NCBI RefSeq assembly: GCF_030489605.1
Contig: NZ_JAUKFY010000011.1
Span: 96,504-160,503, forward strand
Length of the DNA: 64,000 bases
From: Brevibacillus laterosporus
GTDB lineage: Bacteria > Bacillota > Bacilli > Brevibacillales > Brevibacillaceae
Reading direction: 5' to 3'
Part shown: piece by piece, positions 33,193-41,669 of the stretch
How positions within the stretch are numbered: the first letter of the stretch is position 1
Layout: each line of letters begins with the position of its first letter
The notes under the pieces: generated by a model
Databases searched by the model: none
What the model saw: the letters and a program-made list of their open reading frames with translations, nothing else
What the model was told of the DNA's origin: nothing
Translations under genes and position numbers: made by a program

Positions 33193-33735
33193 ATGAATCT
33201 CTTCTGGAAGCTTTCTAACCAGAATGGAGGGTTCGCAGAATTACGGATAAACAACGCATCAGACGAACTAGGTAGACTTATGATCGAAAGAATGGAAGCT
33301 TTGCAGTTTGATAGGGGTATTTCAGATGTACCAGAGTTTAAATCTTCACCAGTTGTGGAGAAGACACCCCAGGAAGAGAAGCAAGAAAGCACTACAGATA
33401 AAGATGTAACGGTGGTACAGTCTCGACCGAAACAGCTTCCTTATGTCAATGGAACAAGCTCTCTAAGTCAAAACGTAGGCGAGAAGCTAAAAGAGGCTCT
33501 ACAGAAACAAGTTGGTTCAGGGACCAGAGAGGTGGGCGGAGTCACGCTATACCAAACCGGTTATAGTTGTCCATCATGCAATCATACCGGTATTCGATAT
33601 ATGCAAGAGACGTGCGATTTTTGTAAATGTCACGAGTGCAAAACAGAGATCAGAATGCACAACGCTACCCCAGAGGGCTTCCCGTCTAGGGACGAAAAGG
33701 GAAATTACTTCATAGCAGAAACACCGTGGAATTAA
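33193..33735 (+). CDS. Hypothetical phage protein with C-terminal zinc ribbon
   Basis: 180 aa, GAGGGAGG upstream. N-terminal half helical and acidic with a disordered linker (~55-105). The C-terminal part holds CPSCNHTG...CDFCKCHEC, a probable zinc ribbon. Likely nucleic-acid related by context (early replication block); no family recognised. Confidence 0.65.
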   Translation: MNLFWKLSNQNGGFAELRINNASDELGRLMIERMEALQFDRGISDVPEFKSSPVVEKTPQEEKQESTTDKDVTVVQSRPKQLPYVNGTSSLSQNVGEKLKEALQKQVGSGTREVGGVTLYQTGYSCPSCNHTGIRYMQETCDFCKCHECKTEIRMHNATPEGFPSRDEKGNYFIAETPWN

Positions 33736-33762
33736 ACCACGATAAATAAGGAGGTTTCATAT

Positions 33763-34140
33763 ATGAACATCACTGTCACGATCAGCGCACCAGAGCTGGC
33801 AAACGCTATCCAAACATTAGCTCAAGCTCTTAGTACCGGTTCAGCTACAAAGGTTAGCCCATTCAGGATACCATCTGATTCAACTGAGAGCGTGGCTGAT
33901 AAAAAGGGAAAGCCTACAGATGAGAAAAAAGCGGCTAACGAGGAGAAGGCAAAAGAAGAAGGGACCGGAGAGCAAATTATCCCTTTGGAGCCTGTGCGTG
34001 CAAAGCTGGCCGCGTTAGCTAAGTCAGGTAAACAAGCTGAAGTGAAAGAGTTAATTGCCTCGTTTGGTGCGTCTAAGCTAACCGATATTCCAGCAGATAA
34101 ATATTTACAGCTCCTTATGCAAGCGGAGGCGATTAAATGA
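33763..34140 (+). CDS. Hypothetical early phage protein, 125 aa
   Basis: AAGGAGG upstream of ATG 33763. N-terminal ITVTISAPELANAIQTLAQAL, a Lys/Glu-rich disordered middle, and a C-terminal helical domain (RAKLAALAKSGKQAEVKELI, DKYLQLLMQA). Similar proteins sit immediately before DUF2800 genes in other Bacillota phages, as here, where the stop overlaps the next start by 4 nt. A role in recombination or replication is inferred from that. Confidence 0.65.
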   Translation: MNITVTISAPELANAIQTLAQALSTGSATKVSPFRIPSDSTESVADKKGKPTDEKKAANEEKAKEEGTGEQIIPLEPVRAKLAALAKSGKQAEVKELIASFGASKLTDIPADKYLQLLMQAEAIK

Positions 34141-35321
34141 GTGTAGCCCACTCTGAACGCGCCCATGCTGTTTTATCAGCATCTGGCTCTAAACGGTGGA
34201 TGTCATGCACACCAAGTGCCCAGCTGGAGCAGCTGTTCCCGAATTCCACCAGTGAATTTGCAGAGGAAGGGACAGCAGCGCATGAGTTATCAGAGCTACA
34301 TTTGGGGCTTTATCTTGGAGAAATAAGTAAGAGGGCTTTTAACAAAAAACTGAAGGAACAACAGGCAGGGAAGTATTATTCACAGTCCATGAGTGATTAC
34401 GTACATCAATACGTTGATGCGGTAGTTGAGAGAATCAATGAAGCGCGAAAGAGATCAAAAGACGCTACTGTCTTAATCGAACAGAGGTTAGACTACAGCG
34501 CTTGGGTTCCGGAAGGATTTGGGACGGGTGACGTGGTTATCATCTCAGACGGAATCATGGAAATTGTTGATTTGAAGTATGGGAAAGGCGTTCCTGTATC
34601 TGCAGAAAATAACACACAAATGCGTTTATACGGTCTTGGAGCGCTTAACTTGTTTAGCTTTCTTTATGATATCGAAACTGTTCGCATGACCATTGTTCAG
34701 CCAAGATTGGATAGCATTTCTACAGATGAAATCACTGCAGAAGATTTGCTTCTATGGGCCGAAAGTGAAGTAAAGCCTCTTGCTGAAAAGGCGAATGCAG
34801 GTGAGGGAGAATTCATTGCAGGAGAGCACTGCAGGTTTTGCCGTGCAAAAGCAATATGCCGAGCTCGAGCTGAAGCCAATCTCGAAATGGCCAGGTATGA
34901 ATTTAGAGAGCCAACTCTATTAACCCCTGAAGAGATTGGAGAAATTTTGGCCCAGGCAGATGAATTGCAGAAGTGGGCCGCAGATGTGCAAGCTTATGCG
35001 TTTAACCAAGCGGAGAAACATGGGGTTAAGTTCCCAGGCTGGAAACTGGTTGAAGGCCGTAGCAATCGAAAATACGCAAATAAGGATATTGTGGCTGAAG
35101 TGTTACTCGCAGAAGGGTTAAGCAAGGATGTGATATACGAGCCTAAATCAATACTGGGGATCTCTGCTATGGAAAAAGCAATCGGTAAGAAGTTATTTAA
35201 TCAACTACTTGGCGAGCATGTCATAAAACCAGTTGGGAAGCCTACCTTAGTTCCTGAGTCAGACAGTCGGCCAGAGCTTTCAACGGCTGCATCAGCAAAG
35301 GCGGATTTTGCAGATGATTAA
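34137..35321 (+). CDS. DUF2800 protein (RecB-like PD-(D/E)XK nuclease)
   Basis: 394 aa. It contains the nuclease core GTGDVVIISDGIMEIVDLKYGKG (the D...xLK pattern, shown here split: GTGDVVIISDG, then EIVDLKYGKG) and a C-terminal Fe-S/zinc Cys set (HCRFCRAKAICRARAE). DUF2800 nucleases occur with phage polymerase modules and probably process DNA ends or recombination intermediates. ATGA overlap with the gene before and a 14-bp overlap with the open frame of the next. Confidence 0.88.
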   Translation: MSVAHSERAHAVLSASGSKRWMSCTPSAQLEQLFPNSTSEFAEEGTAAHELSELHLGLYLGEISKRAFNKKLKEQQAGKYYSQSMSDYVHQYVDAVVERINEARKRSKDATVLIEQRLDYSAWVPEGFGTGDVVIISDGIMEIVDLKYGKGVPVSAENNTQMRLYGLGALNLFSFLYDIETVRMTIVQPRLDSISTDEITAEDLLLWAESEVKPLAEKANAGEGEFIAGEHCRFCRAKAICRARAEANLEMARYEFREPTLLTPEEIGEILAQADELQKWAADVQAYAFNQAEKHGVKFPGWKLVEGRSNRKYANKDIVAEVLLAEGLSKDVIYEPKSILGISAMEKAIGKKLFNQLLGEHVIKPVGKPTLVPESDSRPELSTAASAKADFADD

Positions 35322-35535
35322 ACATTTAGCAATTCAGGGAGATTACCCTGGCGAGACCATCTATGTTTCTAAACGTGTGTTTGAAACGATTCAAAGAAAA
35401 TCAGTTATTACCAATACCAAGATTATCGATAGAAAGATCGTTATCGAATATAAAGCCAAAAAGGGCGAGAGTTACGGTGTCATGGAGCTGTACGACATTG
35501 GACCCGCACCTATAAAAAAGGAGAAATCAAAATGA
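35314..35535 (+). CDS. Hypothetical protein, 73 aa
   Basis: ATG 35314 with AAGGCGG 9 nt upstream, overlapping the end of the DUF2800 gene. Small beta-rich basic protein (GETIYVSKRVFETIQRKSV, KIVIEYKAKKGESYGVMELY). Overlaps the next start (ATGA). Function unknown. Confidence 0.6.
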   Translation: MIKHLAIQGDYPGETIYVSKRVFETIQRKSVITNTKIIDRKIVIEYKAKKGESYGVMELYDIGPAPIKKEKSK

Positions 35536-36086
35536 CAACGACAAATAAAGACACAAAGGTAGTTACCGGAAAAGTTCGTTTCAGCTATGCCCATTTGTTT
35601 AAACCGACTGCAATTGATGATAACCAAGAACCTAAATATAGTGTTTGCCTACTGATTCCAAAATCGGATAAAGAAACACTGCGAAATATCAAAGCGGCAG
35701 TAGATGCAGCTAAACAGGCAGGTGCAGGTACGTGGGGTGGAAAGATACCAGCGAATTTAAAAACACCATTACGTGATGGGGATGAAGAGCGTCCAGATCA
35801 GCCTGAGTATGCAGGGCATTACTTCTTAAATGCAAACTCCAAACAGAAGCCTGGAATCGTAGATAAAAATTGCAGTGAAATCCTCGATTCTACTGAGGTG
35901 TATAGCGGTTGCTATGGACGTGCAAGTGTCAACTTCTATGCCTTTAATACAGCTGGTAACAAAGGGATTGCTTGCGGACTTAACAATGTTCAAAAGCTTG
36001 CAGATGGCGATTACCTAGGTGGTCGTTCCAGAGCTGAAGATGATTTCGATGCTGTTGAAGACGATGAAGAGGATTTTCTAGGGTAA
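35532..36086 (+). CDS. DUF2815 single-stranded DNA-binding protein
   Basis: 184 aa. Family pattern: TGKVRFSYAHLFKPTAIDD, PKYSVCLLIPKSDKET, YAGHYFLNANSKQKPGIVD, SGCYGRASVNFYAFNTAGNKG, and a very acidic C-terminal tail (DDFDAVEDDEEDFLG). The acidic tail and OB-like strands match phage Gp2.5-type ssDNA-binding proteins. Placed between the nuclease and polymerase genes, as in related phages. Confidence 0.88.
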   Translation: MTTTNKDTKVVTGKVRFSYAHLFKPTAIDDNQEPKYSVCLLIPKSDKETLRNIKAAVDAAKQAGAGTWGGKIPANLKTPLRDGDEERPDQPEYAGHYFLNANSKQKPGIVDKNCSEILDSTEVYSGCYGRASVNFYAFNTAGNKGIACGLNNVQKLADGDYLGGRSRAEDDFDAVEDDEEDFLG

Positions 36087-36144
36087 CTGGAAAGCGGGGG
36101 AGACGAAAGTTTCCCCTTTCTTATCCAAAAGGAGGAGTAATCGA

Positions 36145-36657
36145 ATGGGCACCTACGTAAGAATAAAGCCTGAGACAGAAGCATGGGACTTGATGAATAA
36201 GATTTTCACCTTTCAAGAAAAGTGGGTAGAGCATCGTGAAGAGATTGAATCGTTTCTTGGATTTTCTATAGACGGCAATTTATATTTTGATATCAATGAT
36301 CTAGTTATTGATCGCAAGATGGTCAAACCAGAATGGGAGAAGGAGTTCAAAAAGAACTCTCATCCAGCAGTAACAAAAGCCAGGTCGAAACTAGGAAAAC
36401 AGTGGATTGATCTGTGTAAACGTCTAGGTCTTGAAGTTTATCGAACAAGTGATTTTTACATCAAATTTGGATTTTGGGGAACGTCTTCTAAATATCACAG
36501 TATTAACAGCGATTACTTCGTAGAGTTTGATAAAGATGTTGATCTAGGACCGCGCGAGTGGGCAGAAGAAATTAGCGAGCTGGAGTTTCTACGATTAAGA
36601 GCTGATTGGATAGAAAAGTCGAACAGCTCAAATGTGGAGAGTGGAAACATTGGGTGA
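36145..36657 (+). CDS. Hypothetical protein, 170 aa
   Basis: AAGGAGGAG upstream of ATG 36145. Soluble alpha/beta protein rich in aromatic residues (FQEKWVEHREEIESFLGFS, FYIKFGFWGTSSKYHSINS). Overlaps the polymerase gene by a few bases. Function unknown; an accessory role in DNA synthesis is suggested only by position. Confidence 0.6.
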   Translation: MGTYVRIKPETEAWDLMNKIFTFQEKWVEHREEIESFLGFSIDGNLYFDINDLVIDRKMVKPEWEKEFKKNSHPAVTKARSKLGKQWIDLCKRLGLEVYRTSDFYIKFGFWGTSSKYHSINSDYFVEFDKDVDLGPREWAEEISELEFLRLRADWIEKSNSSNVESGNIG

Positions 36658-38722
36658 ACTAGCTGATTGGCATGTAGAACAAATGCAAGAAGGGCGGATT
36701 CCTAGCGGATATTTAAGCAGCTCAACCCGATCTGTAAGAGCTAACCCAAGAGAAGACTTTGACAAGTGGGACGGCACGACAACTTTAGCAATTGATATAG
36801 AAACATATAGCAGTGTAGACCTTAAAAAATCAGGGGTATATCCCTACACAGAGTCGTCAGATTTTGAAATTTTACTTTTCGCCTATGCCTTTAATGATGA
36901 TCCTGTTGAGGTAGTTGATCTGACCAATTTTGAGTTTTTACCTGACCGCGTTGTTCACGCTTTACAAGATTCTTCCATCATCAAAACGGCATTTAATGCA
37001 AGCTTCGAACGGACATGTATTGCCAAACATTTTAAAATGCAAATGGCTCCAGAGCAGTGGCGTTGTACTGCTGTTCATGCTCTTACCCTTGGGCTCCCAG
37101 GTACTCTTGATGGCGTAGCCAAGGCACTCAAATTAACACAGCAAAAAAATAGCGCTGGTATGTCTTTGATTCGTTATTTTTCGATCCCTTGCAAACCAAC
37201 AAAAAGAAATGGACAACGTACCAGGAACATGCCAGAACATGATTCAAAGAAGTGGGAGCAGTTCAAAGAGTATTGTATTCAAGACGTAGTGGTTGAAAGG
37301 GATATCCGTAGAAGACTTCTGCAGTATGAAATTCCTGAAAATGAACAAAAGTTATGGGAGTTAGATCAACGGATTAATGATAGAGGGATACGAGTAAATC
37401 CCCAGCTTGTTCAGAATGCAATCGCTTGTGATGTAGCAAACGAGGAGCGTCAGTTAGAAGAAGCTATCAACCTAACTGGATTAGAGAATCCAAACAGCGT
37501 GGCTCAGATAAAAAAATGGCTATCGGATGCAGCTGGTTTAGAAGTGGAAAGTTTGAATAAGGATGCCGTCCCTGATCTACTTGCACAGACGGATGATGAA
37601 ACCGTTAAAAGGGTGCTTCAATTGCGTCAAGAGATGTCAAAAACCTCTGTGAAAAAGTATCAAGCCATGCAAAGAGGGCTTTGTTTAGATGAACGTGTGA
37701 GAGGGCTTCTGCAGTTTTACGGAGCCGGTCGAACAGGACGGTGGGCCGGTAGATTAGTCCAGGTTCAAAACCTTCCTAGAAATAAGCTGAAAGATTTGGA
37801 TTTAGCCCGTAACCTTGTGCTTTCAAGTGATTACGAATTGCTTGAGCTATTGTTCGGAAATGTATCTGATACCCTTAGTCAATTAATACGGACAGCGTTT
37901 ATTCCTTCGGAGGGTTGTCGCTTTATTGTATCGGACTTTTCAGCGATTGAGGCGCGGGTAATCGCTTGGCTGGCTAATGAGCAGTGGAGGCTAGACGTGT
38001 TCAACACCCATGGAAAGATTTATGAAGCGTCAGCTGCACAGATGTTTAAAGTGCCTATTGAAAGTATCGGTAAGGGTTCCGATCTGCGCCAACGCGGAAA
38101 GGTAGCAGAGCTCGCCCTTGGGTATCAAGGCGGTCCAAATGCATTGATCAATATGGGCGCTCTTGATATGGGGATTCCTGAAGAAGACTTACAGCCCCTT
38201 GTAGATGCTTGGAGAGCCGCTAATCCTGCAATTAAAAAGCTATGGTATGACGTTGGCAATGCGGCAATTAAGGCTGTAAACGAAAAACGGACTGTTAAGC
38301 TTCAGTATGGCCTTGCGATTTCATCAGAACCTGGTTACATGTTTATCCATCTTCCATCAGGTCGCCGTCTTGCCTACGTGAATCCACGATTAGAACAAGA
38401 TAAGAAATTTAACAGGCTATCTCTCACCTATGAGGGTGTGGAACAGGGTCAGTGGCGTCGCCTTAAAACCTATGGCGGGAAACTCGTGGAGAATATCGTG
38501 CAAGCTGTAGCACGGGATTGTTTGGCCGTAGCAATGCTAAGGCTAGACGCCAACGGTTTTAATATGACCATGCATGTTCACGATGAGGTAGTTATCGATG
38601 AAAAGTGCGATTTAGATACGTTGGAAAAAGTGGAATCGATAATGGGCGAGCCGATTGAATGGGCTCCACGTCTTCCACTTCGAGCAGAAGCATTTGAAGC
38701 GAACTACTACATGAAAGATTAG
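36650..38722 (+). CDS. Family A phage DNA polymerase with 3'-5' exonuclease
   Basis: 690 aa if started at TTG 36650, which has GGAGAG 8 nt upstream; an ATG at 36632 lacks an SD. Exonuclease motifs: AIDIETYSS (Exo I), AFNASFERTC and YCIQDVVVERDI (Exo III). Polymerase motifs: DFSAIEARVIAWLA (motif A), RQRGKVAELALGYQGG (motif B, O helix) and HVHDEVVID (motif C). Replicates the phage genome together with the VapE-type primase-helicase and the SNF2 helicase encoded downstream. Confidence 0.95.
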   Translation: MGELADWHVEQMQEGRIPSGYLSSSTRSVRANPREDFDKWDGTTTLAIDIETYSSVDLKKSGVYPYTESSDFEILLFAYAFNDDPVEVVDLTNFEFLPDRVVHALQDSSIIKTAFNASFERTCIAKHFKMQMAPEQWRCTAVHALTLGLPGTLDGVAKALKLTQQKNSAGMSLIRYFSIPCKPTKRNGQRTRNMPEHDSKKWEQFKEYCIQDVVVERDIRRRLLQYEIPENEQKLWELDQRINDRGIRVNPQLVQNAIACDVANEERQLEEAINLTGLENPNSVAQIKKWLSDAAGLEVESLNKDAVPDLLAQTDDETVKRVLQLRQEMSKTSVKKYQAMQRGLCLDERVRGLLQFYGAGRTGRWAGRLVQVQNLPRNKLKDLDLARNLVLSSDYELLELLFGNVSDTLSQLIRTAFIPSEGCRFIVSDFSAIEARVIAWLANEQWRLDVFNTHGKIYEASAAQMFKVPIESIGKGSDLRQRGKVAELALGYQGGPNALINMGALDMGIPEEDLQPLVDAWRAANPAIKKLWYDVGNAAIKAVNEKRTVKLQYGLAISSEPGYMFIHLPSGRRLAYVNPRLEQDKKFNRLSLTYEGVEQGQWRRLKTYGGKLVENIVQAVARDCLAVAMLRLDANGFNMTMHVHDEVVIDEKCDLDTLEKVESIMGEPIEWAPRLPLRAEAFEANYYMKD

Positions 38723-38737
38723 ATTAGGAGGATATCA

Positions 38738-38929
38738 ATGCGTGAGATTACTCTCGTTTGCATGAGTTGCGGATCGGAAGAATCAAAAATACCAATTGGC
38801 AAACAAAATTCCTTTTATGACACTTTTTCAATTCAGTGTAAGTGCGGTAAATGGCTGATAGAAAATGGGGTGTTTGCGCAAAAAGAAAATCATATTCGTG
38901 CAGATTTCACTAGTAATCAGGCTCTTTAA
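38738..38929 (+). CDS. Small zinc-ribbon-like protein, 63 aa
   Basis: AGGAGG upstream of ATG 38738. Two Cys pairs (CMSCG, CKCGK) suggest a zinc ribbon. Unknown function. Confidence 0.6.
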   Translation: MREITLVCMSCGSEESKIPIGKQNSFYDTFSIQCKCGKWLIENGVFAQKENHIRADFTSNQAL

Positions 38930-38949
38930 AAACGTAGGGAGGGCGCGGA

Positions 38950-39201
38950 ATGATCAGGGCTTGGAACCGCTTTTGGTGGAAGAGAAGAAGGAAAAGAGCG
39001 CTACGAAATATTAGGAGGGAATTTACTCTCTGGGGAATGTTTGTTGATGATATGTCCGATGACGAGCTGGAGAAGCGGATTGTTAATACATCCCGATTTT
39101 TGGTTAGGGGGATGCCGCACGTGTATAGGCTTAGCGTCTCAATCGAAGAAGTAGCTCACGCCCTTCAAAAAATGATGGGGGTTAAGACAGATGACGCGTG
39201 A
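38950..39201 (+). CDS. Hypothetical basic protein, 83 aa
   Basis: AGGGAGGG upstream. Very basic, Trp-rich N-terminus (WNRFWWKRRRKRALRNIRRE) then an acidic patch. May contact membrane or nucleic acid. Unknown. Confidence 0.55.
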   Translation: MIRAWNRFWWKRRRKRALRNIRREFTLWGMFVDDMSDDELEKRIVNTSRFLVRGMPHVYRLSVSIEEVAHALQKMMGVKTDDA

Positions 39202-39601
39202 AGAAATTGAAGCGATACGTAAGCGTGCGGAGAAGGCAACGGAAGGACCTTGGCGAGTGGTTCCTGGTAAGATGGTGTGTTTCGATATATACGACGTATA
39301 CGATAAGTTGGATCGCTCGCTTATTCATCGGGAAGAAGACGCAAAGTTCATTGCCCATGCTCGGGAAGACATACCGAAGTTACTAGCGGAGATTGAACGA
39401 TTGCAGAGGGGCTGGGGAAAAGCAATGACTTATTTGGAGCAAATAACTAAAATCACGGGACAACTACCACTAGAGGTATTAATAGACATTAATCAACGTA
39501 TAGGAGACTGGCTTGCAAGTGGAGGAAAAGAGGACGATCCGTATATACAGCAACAACTAAGATTCGCAGAACGGTTTTTGAAATCGACTAGCAGGGGCTG
39601 A
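39191..39601 (+). CDS. Ead/Ea22-like phage protein
   Basis: 136 aa, overlapping the previous gene by 11 bp. N-terminal IEAIRKRAEKATEGPWRV and DAKFIAHAREDIPKLLAEIE match the Ead/Ea22 pattern common in early phage regions. Function of this family is not established. Confidence 0.7.
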   Translation: MTREEIEAIRKRAEKATEGPWRVVPGKMVCFDIYDVYDKLDRSLIHREEDAKFIAHAREDIPKLLAEIERLQRGWGKAMTYLEQITKITGQLPLEVLIDINQRIGDWLASGGKEDDPYIQQQLRFAERFLKSTSRG

Positions 39602-39621
39602 ATGAAAGAGAGGGGTTCAAT

Positions 39622-39822
39622 ATGAATACATGCACTTGCGGAGGAACACCGTTTACAGATTCTAAATGTAAACCTTGCTTAGAGGCGCTTATCCAGAAAG
39701 GAAAGGCAAAGATTGTCGAATTGCAAGAACGGATCAGTGATATCGAAAACGATTTGGACGATGCTGAATATTATTCTGAACTTTGGAGCGAAGGGAAGCA
39801 CCCTGAGCAGGAGGATGTGTAG
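39622..39822 (+). CDS. Small Cys-rich coiled-coil protein, 66 aa
   Basis: GAGAGGGG upstream. CTCGG...CKPC at the N-terminus (possible zinc knuckle), followed by a coiled coil (KIVELQERISDIENDLDDAE). Unknown function. Confidence 0.55.
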   Translation: MNTCTCGGTPFTDSKCKPCLEALIQKGKAKIVELQERISDIENDLDDAEYYSELWSEGKHPEQEDV

Positions 39823-39854
39823 ACAAAATCATTGCTTGAGGAGGCTGACAGCAT

Positions 39855-40019
39855 ATGAACATTTCAGAGATTGATCAATTGGCTGCGACTTTTACCGATC
39901 ATGCCAAGGTGTTATTCGAATATATGAAAAAGCTACAAGATGTAGGCTTTTCCAGAGAAGAAGCCTTACAACTAACTATAAACTTTCAAACAAACTTGGC
40001 AATGCTTAATCAGAAGTGA
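39855..40019 (+). CDS. Small protein, 54 aa
   Basis: ATG 39855 with GAGGAGG ~9 nt upstream (GAGGCTGACAGCAT intervenes). Helical: LAATFTDHAKVLFEYMKKLQ and FSREEALQLTINFQTNLAML. Such short proteins are frequent in Bacillus-type phages. Its stop overlaps an in-frame GTG of the next gene. Confidence 0.6.
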   Translation: MNISEIDQLAATFTDHAKVLFEYMKKLQDVGFSREEALQLTINFQTNLAMLNQK

Positions 40020-40030
40020 GGCGAGAGGAT

Positions 40031-40276
40031 ATGGAGGAGAAGGCTACAGAGTTATCGTTTGCTGAGTTTTATAAAAGGCTTAAACAGTCATTAAGTAATT
40101 TCTACAAACGTATCTCCGTGTTCTTCAAGAGGCCTTGGAAGGTTTTATTCGATAAGTCAGTGCCCATCACACGACAGCTTGCTGAGATAGAAATTAAAAG
40201 AGGGATACAAAGAAGGCTGTATTTCAGGAAAAAGCGTAGCCAAGCGAAACGAAAAGCGCGGAGGAAATGGGGGTAA
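40031..40276 (+). CDS. Hypothetical basic protein, 81 aa
   Basis: ATG 40031; GTG 40016 is an alternative overlapping the previous stop. Aromatic and basic (SFAEFYKRLKQSLSNFYKRI, then RKKRSQAKRKARRKWG). Possibly nucleic-acid binding. Lies just before the sigma gene. Confidence 0.55.
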   Translation: MEEKATELSFAEFYKRLKQSLSNFYKRISVFFKRPWKVLFDKSVPITRQLAEIEIKRGIQRRLYFRKKRSQAKRKARRKWG

Positions 40277-40286
40277 GGGACAGGCC

Positions 40287-41504
40287 GTGTCAAAGACGCG
40301 AATAGATAACCCGCACCTTGGATGTAGGGACACGTTTATTAGAGAGAATAGAAAACTTGTGTATATGATTGTTCACAGATACTTTCTTGACGTTGCTAAG
40401 AGTACGGGAATTTCCCTGGATGATTTATATAGTGAAGGATTTGTCGGATTAATTAAAGCCTATGACTCATATGACCCTACAAAATTTCAGGGTGCCCCAA
40501 AGTTTTCTACGTATGCAGTACCTTCTATTATCGGGAGAATTAAAGAGTATCTAAAACGTGACGGCAGCCTTGTTCGTGGTCCAAATTATATCATTCGCAT
40601 GCTGCCAAAAGTCGTAAAAATGGATGAAGAAGGAAAGTCGGTTAAAGAGATTTCAGAAGCACTACAGCGCAGTGAGCAAAAAGTGAAAGACACCCTTGAA
40701 TATGTCAGTAAACAGATCCCATTTACTTTAGAGCAACAAATCACCGACCGTAACGGGGATCAAACAACCTTATTAGATTCTTTAGGGGTTCAAGATGATA
40801 TCACTGAGATTTACGTCAACGAGTTTTTAGACAAATTGTCTGATCGTGACCGCATGATTGTTGATCTTGTGATGAAGGGCTTTTCTCAAAGTGAGATTGG
40901 AAAAAAGATGGGGGTGTTTCAAAGTCAAATAGCACGTCGGGTAGCGAAGATTAAAAAGGTATGGAAGAGTATCCGTGAAGGTACTGAGACCTCCAAAAAT
41001 ACAGGTACCGTCAATAAGAAGCGAAGTAAAGTGACAGAGTACAGGACTAAAAAAGCAGAGAGAAGGGATAGCGTGAAAGCACAGGAGGCAACGCCTGAAG
41101 GAATGAAAAAACACAATATTCAAACGATTGTTGATCTAGCTGACTGGTTTACAGATGTGAAGCTACCAGATGTGCCGTCTATTGGGATCAACCGTCATGG
41201 GATATCTTTCAACGCTTCAGCCGTGGAGATGATGGGATTAGCGAAAGGTATGAAACTAGAAATCGGCTTCTCATTAGATCATCTGTCTTTAGTCTTCAGG
41301 GTAGGTGATAAAGGTGCAAAATTAAAACAGCTAAGTGGCCAGAAGTCTTTAACGATTGTTAATAAAAGATTGATTAACTGGCTTTTAGCAAGATCGGTTA
41401 TACAGAAACGGTATTCTCTTGAAGTTGATCAGCTTACAGGTGTTTGGATCTCGAAGGTTGAGCTTGGAATGAAAAAGGAGAAACCAAAGGGTAATGTGAG
41501 CTAA
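40287..41504 (+). CDS. Phage sigma-70 family factor with extra C-terminal domain
   Basis: 405 aa from GTG 40287 (AAGGGA upstream). Residues ~1-230 are a group 3-like sigma: region 2 (FIRENRKLVYMIVHRYF, LDDLYSEGFVGLIKAYDSYD, FSTYAVPSIIGRIKEYLKRD), region 3 and region 4 (LSDRDRMIVDLVMKGFSQSE, VFQSQIARRVAKIKKVW). A basic linker (~233-270) and an unrelated ~130-residue domain follow (GISFNASAVEMMGLAKGMKL, LEIGFSLDHLSLVFRVGD). It could direct host RNA polymerase to middle or late phage promoters. The C-terminal domain is unusual for sigma factors. Confidence 0.85.
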   Translation: MSKTRIDNPHLGCRDTFIRENRKLVYMIVHRYFLDVAKSTGISLDDLYSEGFVGLIKAYDSYDPTKFQGAPKFSTYAVPSIIGRIKEYLKRDGSLVRGPNYIIRMLPKVVKMDEEGKSVKEISEALQRSEQKVKDTLEYVSKQIPFTLEQQITDRNGDQTTLLDSLGVQDDITEIYVNEFLDKLSDRDRMIVDLVMKGFSQSEIGKKMGVFQSQIARRVAKIKKVWKSIREGTETSKNTGTVNKKRSKVTEYRTKKAERRDSVKAQEATPEGMKKHNIQTIVDLADWFTDVKLPDVPSIGINRHGISFNASAVEMMGLAKGMKLEIGFSLDHLSLVFRVGDKGAKLKQLSGQKSLTIVNKRLINWLLARSVIQKRYSLEVDQLTGVWISKVELGMKKEKPKGNVS

Positions 41505-41593
41505 TGGAAAAACACCCAAGCAAATTTAATGGTAAGCCTACAATACAGACGCGGGAAACCCAACTCGTTATCGATAAAACAGAAGAGGATTAA
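41504..41593 (+). CDS. Possible tiny ORF, 29 aa
   Basis: TAATG overlap with the sigma stop; encodes a polar peptide ending VIDKTEED. SD is weak (AAAGGG 12 nt upstream). Translational coupling is possible, but this may be chance. Confidence 0.35.
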   Translation: MEKHPSKFNGKPTIQTRETQLVIDKTEED

Positions 41594-41610
41594 TTAAGCA
41601 TTTTATATAA

Positions 41611-41645
41611 AGCCTACCCCGTCGTTTTAGATGACCGGGTAGGCT
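41611..41645 (-). terminator. Terminator of the reverse-strand AlbA-domain gene
   Basis: AGCCTACCC (41611-41619) pairs with GGGTAGGCT (41637-41645); read on the - strand it is followed by TTTATATAAAA. Confidence 0.8.
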
Positions 41646-41669
41646 CAAGGAGAAGTTAGCTAAAGAATT

